Assembly: GCA_029266775.1 (NCBI GenBank)
Contig: JAQSWF010000001.1
Location: 1 to 40,679, forward strand
Direction of reading: 5' to 3'
Length of the DNA stretch: 40,679 nucleotides
Source: Pseudonocardia sp.
GTDB lineage: Bacteria; Actinomycetota; Actinomycetes; Mycobacteriales; Pseudonocardiaceae
The stretch's first letter is position 1. The number at the start of each line of letters is the position of its first letter. The notes below the pieces were generated by a model, which saw only the letters and a list, made by a program, of their open reading frames with translations, was not told the origin of the DNA and searched no databases. A program made the position numbers and the translations under genes. This document shows positions 10,428-20,755 of this stretch, one piece after another.

Positions 10428-10443
10428 CCATCCATATGGATGG
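10428..10443. promoter_or_regulatory. Perfect 16-bp palindrome CCATCCATATGGATGG, putative operator
   Basis: Perfect dyad 28 bp upstream of the esterase start codon. Confidence 0.5.
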
Positions 10444-10721
10444 TGCCACGGTCGGTCGACGATCGGCGCGCGCATGTGGTCTACGCCTCGCCTTCCACGG
10501 GGCGTGACGGGCCAGTCCATGCAGCGAACGTGGCTTTCGGTGCGGTAGAGGCACTCACAGCCACTTTCGCTTCACCAGGACCGGACGCGACGAGGGCGAT
10601 CACCCGGTATTGGGCGGCGCTCGCGGGAATCATCAGGGGCCGGCGGCCACGCGGCGTTTTGCGACGCTCGTCCTGTGGGCACTCAACCCGTAGCCCGGAT
10701 CGCCGGGGTCAGGAGGATCGG

Positions 10722-12611
10722 GTGACGACGGGACGGCCGACGGAGCAGGAGAACTCTCCCGCGCCGTCCCCGTTTGAGCCCATCTCGGCACCTGCCGCAA
10801 TGGGGGCCACCGTCGCCCCGGCACCGGCCCAGCCTGCGGCCGCCGACTCCATCGTCGCGACGCCCCCGGCCAACCCGCTCACGGACGCGCTCGTCGCGCT
10901 GCGTGAAGCCGCGGCCTGCACCCGCTTCGACCTCGAGATCCCCGGCGCCGAGAGTGCCCGTGGCACGAGTGCGGAGCTCGTCCACCAGCTCGACGACTAC
11001 GTCCTCCCGCGGCTGCGGCGCCTCGACGCGCCGCTGCTCACGGTGGTAGGTGGCTCCACCGGCGCCGGGAAGTCGACGGTCGTCAACAGCCTGGTCCGCG
11101 CCTCGGTCACGCCGTCCGGGGTGCTGCGGCCGACGACCCGCTCCCCCGTACTCGTCAGCCACCCCGACGATGTGCGATGGTTTTCCGACACCCGGGTGCT
11201 GCCCGAGCTCACCCGTACCAGCGGCGCCGGCACGGATCACCGCACCCTGCAGCTGGTCCCCTCGCCCGCGCTCGATCCCGGGCTCGCGTTCCTCGACGCA
11301 CCCGACATCGACTCCGTCGTCGCCGCGAACCGGCGCCTTGCCGCACAGCTGCTCGCGGCCGCCGACCTGTGGCTCTTCGTCACGACCGCCGCCCGCTACG
11401 CGGACGCCGTGCCGTGGGACGTGCTCGAGACCGCCCAGGAGCGCGGGACCGCGCTTGCCGTACTGCTCGACCGCGTCCCGCCGGGCGCCGAAGACGACAT
11501 CGCCGCGCACCTCACCGAGATGCTCGCCGCGCACGGGCTCGCACAGGCACCGCTCTTCGTCGTCCCCGAGACCACCCTCGTCGACGGCCTGCTGCCCGAG
11601 CCCGTCGTGGCACCGCTGCGCAGTTGGTTCGTCAGCCTCGCCCGCGACGCCGAGCAGCGCGCCGAGGTCGTCCGGCGGACCCTCGACGGCGCACTGGACA
11701 GCCTGCGCCCCCGCACGGCCGGGCTAGCCGCGCAGGCACGCGCCCAGCTCGACGCCGCGGCGCAGCTGCGCACCGACGCGCGCGAGGCATATGCGGGTGC
11801 GCTCGAGGAGGTCGACGACGGCATGCGGGACGGCTCGCTGCTGCGCGGTGAGGTGATGGCGCGCTGGCAGGAGTTCGTCGGCACGGGTGAGCTGCTGCGC
11901 TCGTTGCAGGACCGGGTCGGCCGCCTGCGGGACCGCCTCACAGCGGCCGTCACCGGCCGACCGCACCAGCCTGGGTCGGAGCTGACGGCCGCGCTCGAGT
12001 CCGGCGTCGCGCTCCTCGTCGACGCCGCCGCCGAGCGGGCGGCCGAACGGGCCGCGACGTCGTGGCGCCGCAGCGCCGCCGGCACCGCGCTGCTCCGCGA
12101 TCCGGAGTCGGTGGACGTCCGCCTGGACCGGGCGACGCCGAACCTGCGTGACGGGATCGAACGAACGGTGCGCGACTGGCAGGGCGCGGTGCTCGACCTC
12201 GTCCGCCGGGAAGGGGCGACCCGGCGTACCAGCGCCCGCATCGCGGCCTACGGCGTCAATGCGACCGGCCTCATCGTGATGGTCGCCGTCTTCGCCAGCA
12301 CCGCGTTCATCCCCACGGGCGCCGAGATCGGTGTTGCGGGCGGCACGACCGTGCTGTCACAGAAGGTGCTGGAAGCTCTGTTCGGCGACCAGGCGGTGCG
12401 GCGGCTCGCCGACGAGGCCCGTGCGGATCTCCTCGACCGGGTACGGGCACTGCTGGACGGCGAGGAGCGGCGCTTCGCGGACCTGCTGGCCGCGCATGCC
12501 ACAGTCGCGAGTGACGCCGAGGCGCTCGAGCGCGCCGCTGCCGACGTCGAGGCGGCGCGCGCGTCCTCGTTGCGGGCGTCCTTGCGTCGGTCGACCGAGG
12601 CACTGTCGTGA
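10722..12611 (+). CDS. Dynamin-like / P-loop membrane GTPase, first of a pair
   Basis: P-loop VVGGSTGAGKSTVVNSLV, LAFLDAPDIDSV, C-terminal hydrophobic segment GLIVMVAVFASTAFIPTGAEIGVAGG; RBS aggagg at 10711-10716, GTG start. Confidence 0.8.
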   Translation: MTTGRPTEQENSPAPSPFEPISAPAAMGATVAPAPAQPAAADSIVATPPANPLTDALVALREAAACTRFDLEIPGAESARGTSAELVHQLDDYVLPRLRRLDAPLLTVVGGSTGAGKSTVVNSLVRASVTPSGVLRPTTRSPVLVSHPDDVRWFSDTRVLPELTRTSGAGTDHRTLQLVPSPALDPGLAFLDAPDIDSVVAANRRLAAQLLAAADLWLFVTTAARYADAVPWDVLETAQERGTALAVLLDRVPPGAEDDIAAHLTEMLAAHGLAQAPLFVVPETTLVDGLLPEPVVAPLRSWFVSLARDAEQRAEVVRRTLDGALDSLRPRTAGLAAQARAQLDAAAQLRTDAREAYAGALEEVDDGMRDGSLLRGEVMARWQEFVGTGELLRSLQDRVGRLRDRLTAAVTGRPHQPGSELTAALESGVALLVDAAAERAAERAATSWRRSAAGTALLRDPESVDVRLDRATPNLRDGIERTVRDWQGAVLDLVRREGATRRTSARIAAYGVNATGLIVMVAVFASTAFIPTGAEIGVAGGTTVLSQKVLEALFGDQAVRRLADEARADLLDRVRALLDGEERRFADLLAAHATVASDAEALERAAADVEAARASSLRASLRRSTEALS

Positions 12612-14293
12612 CGGTCCGCCTGCCCGGGCGCCGGGCCACCGCGGATCGCGTGGCCGACGACGTCGGAGCGCGGCTGTGCGGGCTGGACAGCGTCGTCGAG
12701 CTGGGCGAGGGCCGCATCGACGAGGATCTGCTCGCCCCCGCCCGCGAGCTGTCCCGCCGCGCGGGCGAGCGGCTGCGCCTGTCCGGCGCGCACACCGTCG
12801 TCGCGTTGGCGGGCGCCACCGGCAGCGGGAAGTCGACCCTGTTCAACGCCCTGGCCGGCACGCAGATGTCGGAGACGGGGGTGCGGCGCCCGACCACGGG
12901 GGTCGCGCACGCGGTCGTCTGGGACGCCGAGGGCGCGGGCCCGCTGCTCGACTGGCTGGAGATCCCGCGGCGTCACCACCTGCAGCCCGCACCCGGCGAC
13001 GACGACCTGCGCGGGCTTGTCCTGCTGGACCTGCCCGACCACGACTCGACGCAGGTGGCGCACCGGCTCGAGGTGGACCGGCTGGTCGCGCTCGTCGACG
13101 TGCTGGTGTGGGTCCTCGACCCGCAGAAGTACGCCGACGCCGCGATCCACGACCGCTACCTCCGGCGTCTCGCGCGCCACGGCGAGGTGATGGTGGTGGT
13201 GCTCAACCAGGTCGACCGGCTCGCGCCGGATGCCGTTCCGGACGCGCTGGCCGATGTCCGCCGGCTGCTTGCCGCGGACGGCCTCGCCGATGTGCCGGTG
13301 CTGGCGACCTCGGCGGTGCGGGCGGTCGGGCTGGACCGGCTGCGGGCCGTGCTCATCGGGGCCGTCGCCGCGCACCGGGCGGCACTGCGGCGGGTCGCCG
13401 CAGATCTGGACACGGTCGCGGACGATCTCGATCCGGTCGTCGGTGGGCCGGCTCGCGAGGACGTCGACGCCGGCGCGCAGCGGGCGCTCGTCGCGGCGTT
13501 GGGCGCGGCGGCCGGCATCCCGGCGGTCGGCGCGGCGGTCCAGCGCGCGTCCGTGCACCGCGCGGTGGCCGCCACCGGCTTTCCGTTCACCCGCTGGCTG
13601 CGGCGGCTGCGCCCGGACCCGCTGCGCCGGCTGCATTTGGACCGGGCACGTACGGCTGCGGTCACCGGCTCCTCCACCCTGCACAACGACGACGCGACCG
13701 CCGACCTCGCGGCGACCGCACAGCGCACCTCGCTGCCCGCGACCGGTGCCGTCGAGCGGTCCCGCGTGGACCTCGCCCTTCGCCGTCTGGCCGACGACGC
13801 CTCCGCGGGCCTGCCCGACCCGTGGCCGCGGATCGTGAGCGACGCGGCACGCTCCCGCGCCGGGGACCTGGCTGACGGGCTGGACCGCGCCGTGGCGACG
13901 ACGGACCTCGGGATGACCCGGCGGCCACTCTGGTGGCGAGCGATCGGCGCACTGCAGGCGCTGCTTGCCGCAGCGGCGATCGCCGGAGCGCTGTGGCTGG
14001 CGGGGCTCTACGCGCTGACCGTCCTGCGCCTCCCGGAGCCCGAGCCGCCGCAGATCGGCCTGCTGCCGCTGCCGACGGTCCTGGTCATCGGGGGCCTGCT
14101 GGCCGGGCTGTTGCTCGCGCTGCTGGCTCGGATGCTGGCCGTGCTGGCAGCGCGTCGGCGATGGAGACGGGCGGAGGCGCGGCTGCGGGATTCGGTCGCA
14201 GACGTCGCGGACACGCTGGTGCTCGCCCCGGTGCGAGCCGAGCTGGTGGCGTACACCGAGCTGCGGAATGCCGTCGCGGCGCTGCGCGGATAG
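12608..14293 (+). CDS. YfjP/dynamin-like membrane GTPase, second of the pair
   Basis: P-loop VALAGATGSGKSTLFNALAG, LVLLDLPDHDS, VVLNQVDRL (NxxD-like), C-terminal TM segments; start overlaps the stop of the previous gene by 4 bp (GTGA). Confidence 0.85.
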   Translation: MTVRLPGRRATADRVADDVGARLCGLDSVVELGEGRIDEDLLAPARELSRRAGERLRLSGAHTVVALAGATGSGKSTLFNALAGTQMSETGVRRPTTGVAHAVVWDAEGAGPLLDWLEIPRRHHLQPAPGDDDLRGLVLLDLPDHDSTQVAHRLEVDRLVALVDVLVWVLDPQKYADAAIHDRYLRRLARHGEVMVVVLNQVDRLAPDAVPDALADVRRLLAADGLADVPVLATSAVRAVGLDRLRAVLIGAVAAHRAALRRVAADLDTVADDLDPVVGGPAREDVDAGAQRALVAALGAAAGIPAVGAAVQRASVHRAVAATGFPFTRWLRRLRPDPLRRLHLDRARTAAVTGSSTLHNDDATADLAATAQRTSLPATGAVERSRVDLALRRLADDASAGLPDPWPRIVSDAARSRAGDLADGLDRAVATTDLGMTRRPLWWRAIGALQALLAAAAIAGALWLAGLYALTVLRLPEPEPPQIGLLPLPTVLVIGGLLAGLLLALLARMLAVLAARRRWRRAEARLRDSVADVADTLVLAPVRAELVAYTELRNAVAALRG

Positions 14294-14325
14294 GCCACAG
14301 CTGACGTCCGGCACCGCCGGCCCCA

Positions 14326-14380
14326 CCGAGCGAGAGCGGCGTTGGCAAGGTCTAACTTTGCCAACGCCGCTTTCGCTCGG
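14326..14380. repeat. Long palindrome (23-bp arms, one mismatch, 9-nt loop), element B
   Basis: Arms 14326-14348 and 14358-14380; core GCGGCGTTGGCAA and loop shared with 9085-9137 in reverse orientation; between convergent genes. Confidence 0.85.
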
Positions 14381-14404
14381 TCTCGCTCGGTCGAAGCAGG
14401 GCGA

Positions 14405-15106
14405 TCAGGGTGCTGGGGCGGCCGGCGGAGCGAACGTCACCGTCACGCTCTCGTAGCCCAGCGACTGCGCCAGCCCGGTGAGCATCGCCCGCGTGTTGTT
14501 CTCCGCCCGGGCTGCGAGGTCGCTCTGCGCGGCCGCGGCGTCGAGCTTGGCGGCGGCCATCCGGTACAGCATGGTGTCGTCGGTCGGGTTGTCGCCGAAC
14601 GCGTCGCCGAGGCGCTCGGCCAGGCCACGCTCGCGGCCGACGACGCGGCTCTGCGTGGGGTCGAGCGCGGCGGGGGTCAGCGTGGGGGTCGGCAGGACGA
14701 TCGTGGCGATGCGCCGGTCCGGCGACACGGTGATCGACTCCGGGCCGAGCGCGGAGAACGCGACGCGCGCGTCCACCGTGCCGGTGGCGAACAGCGTGGT
14801 GCGCTCACCGCTGATGGCCGAGGGCAGGTACGGGGTGTCGTGTTCGACGTCCACCAGCACCTGGAACGTGCCCGTCGCGGCGTGGTACTCGGAGATATCG
14901 CGCATGGCGAGCAGGAGCGGCGCCGTGCTCGTGTCGATCTGCTGTGGCGTGGCGCTGGGCCACCACCGGTTCACCGCGTCGGCGACCCCGAGGCCGGCCG
15001 GCACGAGCAGAGCGAGCGCGGCGACCGCGCCGGCGACGACGACCCGGCGGCGGGTGCGGCGGGTGCGACGGGAGACGATCGGTGCGTGCTGCAGCGTGCT
15101 CGGCAT
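14405..15106 (-). CDS. DUF4230-type membrane-anchored protein
   Basis: N-terminal TM VVVAGAVAALALLVPAGLGVADAV; LLLAMRDISEYHAATGTFQVLVDVEHDTPYLPSAISGERTTLFATGTVDARVAFS. Confidence 0.8.
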   Translation of the reverse strand: MPSTLQHAPIVSRRTRRTRRRVVVAGAVAALALLVPAGLGVADAVNRWWPSATPQQIDTSTAPLLLAMRDISEYHAATGTFQVLVDVEHDTPYLPSAISGERTTLFATGTVDARVAFSALGPESITVSPDRRIATIVLPTPTLTPAALDPTQSRVVGRERGLAERLGDAFGDNPTDDTMLYRMAAAKLDAAAAQSDLAARAENNTRAMLTGLAQSLGYESVTVTFAPPAAPAP

Positions 15107-15180
15107 GGGCTACTCCCCTGTCGGCTTCGCGGAAACGGCGACCGTGTTCTCAGACACAAGTAACACAATGCCTCCCCGGG

Positions 15181-16469
15181 TCATTCCCCGCTCCCCCCTT
15201 GGTACACGTCCGGGATGCCGTCGTCATCGGCATCTTGGGTCTCTTCTTCCTCCATTCGCCGATAAATCCGAGTTCGGGCCCGTAGCACGACGGTCGCCAG
15301 CAGCGCCGCCAGCAGGGAACCGGTCAGCACACCGACCTTCACGAGGTCGTCGCGCGGCGTGCCCGCGCCGTAGGCCAGCTCGCCGACCAGCAGCGAGACC
15401 GTGAAGCCGATGCCGCCGAGCAGGGCGAGCCCGAGTACGTCCCACCAGCTGAGGTCGTCGGCGAACTCGGCCCGCGTGAAGCGCTGGACGAGCCAGGTGG
15501 CCCCGAGGATCCCGACGACCTTCCCGACCACGAGCCCGATGACGATCCCGAGGGTGATGCGCTGGCCGAAAGCCGCGACACCGCCCGCCCCGGCCACGGA
15601 GACGCCGGCCGAGAAGAAGGCGAACACGGGCACGGCGATCCCGGCCGACAGCGGCCGGAACCGGTGCTCCAGGTGCTCGGCGAGGCCCGGCCCGGAACCG
15701 CCAGATCGTCGCCGCACCGGCACGGCGAAGCCGAGCAGCACTCCGGCGACGGTGGCGTGCACCCCGGACTCGTGCACGAGGACCCATGTGGCGACCGCGA
15801 GCGGCAGCAGCAGCCACCAGGCGCGGACCCTCCTCTGTACGAGCAGGGTGAACAGGCCGAGCGGCACGAGCGCCAGTGCGAGCGCGACGACATCGAGAGA
15901 CGCCGTGTAGAAGACGGCGATAACGACGATCGCCAGCAGGTCGTCGACGACGGCCAGCGTCAGCAGGAAAGTGCGCAGCGCCGACGGGAGGTGCCGGCCG
16001 ACGACGGCGAGCACCGCCAGCGCGAAGGCGATGTCGGTCGCCGTCGGGATCGCCCAGCCGCGCAGCACGCCCGGCTCGCCGCCGAGGTTGACCACCACGA
16101 ACAGCATGGCCGGCACGATCATCCCGCCGACCGCGGCTGCCACCGGGAGGGAGGCGCGGCGGACGTCGCGCAAATCGCCCGCCACGAACTCCCGCTTGAG
16201 CTCGAGACCCGCGACGAAGAAGAAGACGGCGAGCAGGCCGTCGGCAGCCCACTGCGCGAGGGTCAGGTCGAGGTGCAGCCCCGCCGGGCCGAGCCGGACC
16301 TCACCGAGCGCGGTGTAGGCGTCCCCCCACGGCGAGTTCGCCCAGGCCAGCGCCACGACGGCCGCTGCGACGAGCAGCAGCCCGCCGACGGACTCCGTCC
16401 GCAGGATCCGGCGATCCGGCGTGCCTCGGGCCAGGTGCCGCGGTCGAAGAGGCGACCGGAGGTACTCAT
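15181..16469 (-). pseudogene. nhaA: Na+/H+ antiporter NhaA, reading frame disrupted near the N terminus by an 8-bp tandem duplication
   Basis: ATG 16467-16469 with GAGGAGGG RBS gives [19 protein letters not shown]; downstream frame gives [30 protein letters not shown]...; removal of one GATCCGGC copy at 16405-16420 joins them. Confidence 0.88.
16405..16420. repeat. Exact 8-bp tandem duplication GATCCGGC x2 inside nhaA
   Basis: gatccggcgatccggc read directly. Confidence 0.95.
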
Positions 16470-16484
16470 ACGCCCTCCTCGCAC

Positions 16485-17105
16485 TTAGGTAAACCGCTCC
16501 GGGTCCCCTGCGCCGTACCGCACGATCTCGGGCTCGCCGTCGGACAGGTCGACGACCGTCGTCGGCTCGATGCCGCAGTCGCCGGAGTCGACGACCGCGT
16601 CGACGGCGTGGTCGAGCAGCTCCTTGATCTCCCAGCCCTGGGTACGCGGCTCGTCTTCGTCCGGCAGCAGCAGGGTGCTCGACAGCAGCGGCTCGCCCAG
16701 CTCGGCGAGCAACGCCTGCGCCACGACGTGATCCGGGATCCGCACGCCCACGGTCTTCTTCCGCGGGTGCATCAGCCGGCGGGGCACCTCGCGCGTCGCC
16801 GGGAGGATGAACGTGTACGGGCCGGGCGTCGCGGCCTTGACCGTCCGGAACATCGCGTTGCTCACTTGCACGAACCGCCCGAGCTGGGCGAAGTCGCGGC
16901 AGACGAGGGTGAAGTGGTGGCGGTCGCCGAGCTGGCGGATGGTGCGGATGCGGGCGAGGCCGTCGCGGTTGCCGAGGTGACATCCGAGGGCGAAGCACGA
17001 GTCCGTCGGATAGACGACCAAGCCACCGTCGCCGACGATCCGGACGACCTGAGTGATCGCGCGTCGCTGCGGGTTGACGGGGTGGATGTCGACGTACCGT
17101 GCCAC
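16485..17105 (-). CDS. YrdC/Sua5/YciO-family L-threonylcarbamoyladenylate synthase-like protein
   Basis: [59 protein letters not shown]...[12 protein letters not shown]...[14 protein letters not shown] start. Confidence 0.88.
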   Translation of the reverse strand: MARYVDIHPVNPQRRAITQVVRIVGDGGLVVYPTDSCFALGCHLGNRDGLARIRTIRQLGDRHHFTLVCRDFAQLGRFVQVSNAMFRTVKAATPGPYTFILPATREVPRRLMHPRKKTVGVRIPDHVVAQALLAELGEPLLSSTLLLPDEDEPRTQGWEIKELLDHAVDAVVDSGDCGIEPTTVVDLSDGEPEIVRYGAGDPERFT

Positions 17106-17161
17106 GCGGCGAGCGTAGGCGCGCCGTGCATGCGCGCTGCGCCGACGGGGCACACAGCGCC

Positions 17162-17455
17162 ATGGCCGACGCATCCCCCACCGACCGTTCCCACGGGATC
17201 CCGCCGAGCGAGCTCGCCGACGACGATCTGCGGCGCGAGGTGACCCGCCTGCACGAGACGCGCCACGAGGCGATGCGCGGCGCCAGCGAGTCCGCGTTCG
17301 AGGCGCACACGCAGCGGATGCTGGCGCTCGAGCGGGAGTACATCCGCCGGTTCCCCGAAGACTCCGCCCCTGACCCGCTGCGCACGCGGGCAGGCGCCCG
17401 CGAGGACGCCGGCCAACCCGTCCCCGGCCGCGACCTCGAGGGCTCCCCCGGCTGA
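17162..17455 (+). CDS. Small conserved protein, DUF6158-like
   Basis: [67 protein letters not shown]; compact actinobacterial family. Confidence 0.65.
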   Translation: MADASPTDRSHGIPPSELADDDLRREVTRLHETRHEAMRGASESAFEAHTQRMLALEREYIRRFPEDSAPDPLRTRAGAREDAGQPVPGRDLEGSPG

Positions 17456-17466
17456 TCCCGACCCCG

Positions 17467-17554
17467 CGCGAGTCGCTACAAATTGGCACGCGAGTCGCTA
17501 CGAACTGGCGCGCGAGTCGCTACGAACTGGCGCGCGAGTCGAGCGATCGGCGCA
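17467..17554. repeat. 22-bp tandem repeat array, left arm (3 good units plus 1 degenerate)
   Basis: cgcgagtcgctacaaattggca / cgcgagtcgctacgaactggcg x2 / cgcgagtcgagcgatcggcgca. Confidence 0.9.
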
Positions 17555-17578
17555 CCAGTCCCTGCTGACTTCTGGGGG

Positions 17579-18448
17579 TCAGCGCGGGGTGGCGCGAAAG
17601 GTGTGTACGACGGCGGCCATGTCGGCGGCACCGTGCCCCGCGGCCTCCGTCGCGCGGAAGACCTCGGACACCGCCTCGAGGACCCGCGCGTCGACCCCGG
17701 CGGCGCGCATCGTGGTGGAGATCAGCCCCACGTCCTTCACGACGCCCTTGACCGCGAACGCGGTCGGGAACTCGTCGGCGATCATGGCGCGGCCCTTCGC
17801 CTGGGCGTAAGCGGTGTCGAGCGGGCCCCCCGCGATCGTGTCGAGGAACAGCTGCGGGTCCAGCCCGAGCGCCTCGGCCATCGCGATCGCCTGCCCCGTG
17901 CCTGTGATCAGCATGCCCACCCAGGAGTTCGCGACCAGCTTGAGCTTCTGCCCGTCGCCAGGCCGCTCCCCGACCCAGATGGTCCGCGAGCCGACCGCAT
18001 CGAACACCGGGGCGACGGACTCGCGGAGCGCGTCGGGACCGCTCGCCAGCACGGTCAGGGTCCCGGCCTCGGCGGGTTGGCGGGTGCCGAGGACGGGCGC
18101 GTCGACGAACGCGACGCCGTGCCGCTCAGCCAGCGCCGCCAGGCGAGCCGTCTCATCGAGGCCGACGGTCGCCATCTGCGCCCACACCGCCCCCGCCGGG
18201 GCGCGCGCCAGCGCAGGCTTCATGACCTGCGCGGTCGCGTCGGCGTCGAAGAGCATCGTCACGACGACGTCCGCTCCCTCGACCGCATCGACGGCGTCTG
18301 CCGCCACGGTCACCCGGTCGTCGGCGAGCGCCCGGGCCGGCTCCGGGCTGCGGTTCCACACCGTCGCGTCCAGTCCCGCACGAGCCAGGTTGCGGGCCAT
18401 GCCCGCGCCCATGATCCCGATGCCGAGCACGGCCACTCTCACCGTCAC
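17579..18448 (-). CDS. NAD(P)-dependent 3-hydroxyisobutyrate / 6-phosphogluconate dehydrogenase-like enzyme
   Basis: VRVAVLGIGIMGAGMARNLARAGLDATVWNRSPE Rossmann motif; FVDAPVLGTRQPAEAGTLTVLASG; KLVANSW. Confidence 0.88.
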   Translation of the reverse strand: MTVRVAVLGIGIMGAGMARNLARAGLDATVWNRSPEPARALADDRVTVAADAVDAVEGADVVVTMLFDADATAQVMKPALARAPAGAVWAQMATVGLDETARLAALAERHGVAFVDAPVLGTRQPAEAGTLTVLASGPDALRESVAPVFDAVGSRTIWVGERPGDGQKLKLVANSWVGMLITGTGQAIAMAEALGLDPQLFLDTIAGGPLDTAYAQAKGRAMIADEFPTAFAVKGVVKDVGLISTTMRAAGVDARVLEAVSEVFRATEAAGHGAADMAAVVHTFRATPR

Positions 18449-18477
18449 GAGATCCTCCCGTCCCGCGGCGGGTCGGC

Positions 18478-18543
18478 CGCCCGATGGCGCGCATTCGCGC
18501 GCCAGTTTGTACCGACTCGCGCGCCAATTTGTAGCGACTCGCG
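18478..18543. repeat. 22-bp tandem repeat array, right arm, inverted relative to 17467-17554 (2 good units plus 1 degenerate)
   Basis: cgccagtttgtaccgactcgcg (18500-18521) and cgccaatttgtagcgactcgcg (18522-18543) are reverse complements of the left-array unit. Confidence 0.9.
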
Positions 18544-18557
18544 CGGGGGCGGCGGGA

Positions 18558-19565
18558 TCAGCTGCCGCTCCTGAACGCCGCGTCGAAGGCTGCGGCCGGG
18601 GGGTCGAACGCCAGCCGGCGTACGAACGCCAGCGCCTCCGGCGCCCCGACCAGCCGGTCCATGCCGGCGTCCTCCCACTCGATCGAGATCGGGCCGTCGT
18701 AGCCGATGCTGTTGAGCATCCGGAAGCAGGCCTCCCACGGGACGTCGCCGTGCCCCGTCGAGACGAAGTCCCAGCCACGGCGCGGGTCCGCCCACGACAG
18801 GTGCGAGCCCATGCGGCCGTTGCGCCCGTTGCCGACCTGGCGCTTCGCGTCCTTGCAGTCGACGTGGTAGATCCGGTCCCGAAAGTCCCACAGGAACCCG
18901 ACCGGGTCGAGGTCCTGCCACACGAAGTGGCTCGGGTCCCAGTTCAGCCCGAACGCCTCGCGGCGCCCGACCGCCTCCAGCGCCCGCACGGCGGTCCAGT
19001 AGTCGTAGGCGATCTCGCTCGGGTGCACCTCGTGCGCGAACCGCACGCCGACCTCGTCGAACACGTCGAGGATCGGGTTCCAGCGGTCGGCGAAGTCCCG
19101 GTACCCGTCGTCGATCATCGACTCGGGCACAGGCGGGAACATCGCGACGGTCTTCCAGATCTTCGAGCCGGTGAACCCGACGACCGTGCGCACGCCCAGC
19201 GCGGCCGCTGCCCGGGCCGTCACCTGCATCGCCTCGGCCGCCCGTTGCCGCACCCGTTCCGGCTGGCCGTCGCCCCACACCCGCGCGGGCAGGAGGCCGC
19301 GGTGCCGCTCGTCGATCGGGTCGTCGCAGACGGCCTGCCCGGTGAGGTGGTTCGAGATTGCGAAGACCTGCAGCCCGTACTTGTCGAGGATCGCCCGGCG
19401 CCCGGCGACGTAGCCGTCGTCCTCGACTGCCGCCCACGGGTCGAAGTGGTCACCCCAGCAGGCGATCTCGAGCCCGTCGTAGCCCCACTCCCCCGCCAGC
19501 CGAGCCACCTCCTCGAACGGCAGGTCGGCCCACTGGCCGGTGAACAGCGTGATCGGTCGTGCCAT
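18558..19565 (-). CDS. Sugar phosphate isomerase/epimerase (xylose isomerase-like TIM barrel)
   Basis: [43 protein letters not shown]...[13 protein letters not shown]...[10 protein letters not shown]...YHVDCKD...SIEWED. Confidence 0.87.
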   Translation of the reverse strand: MARPITLFTGQWADLPFEEVARLAGEWGYDGLEIACWGDHFDPWAAVEDDGYVAGRRAILDKYGLQVFAISNHLTGQAVCDDPIDERHRGLLPARVWGDGQPERVRQRAAEAMQVTARAAAALGVRTVVGFTGSKIWKTVAMFPPVPESMIDDGYRDFADRWNPILDVFDEVGVRFAHEVHPSEIAYDYWTAVRALEAVGRREAFGLNWDPSHFVWQDLDPVGFLWDFRDRIYHVDCKDAKRQVGNGRNGRMGSHLSWADPRRGWDFVSTGHGDVPWEACFRMLNSIGYDGPISIEWEDAGMDRLVGAPEALAFVRRLAFDPPAAAFDAAFRSGS

Positions 19566-19574
19566 GTCGAATCC

Positions 19575-20750
<1,176 letters not shown>

Positions 20751-20755
20751 GGGGT

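Noticed and set aside
15181-17385. 734-aa minus-strand ORF running through NhaA and upstream
   Set aside because: Only the NhaA portion is real; the upstream part reads the YrdC/Sua5 gene in the wrong frame. The RBS and ATG at 16469 fit NhaA better
17467-17554. CRISPR array
   Set aside because: Units are contiguous 22-mers with no unique spacers, and no cas genes are nearby
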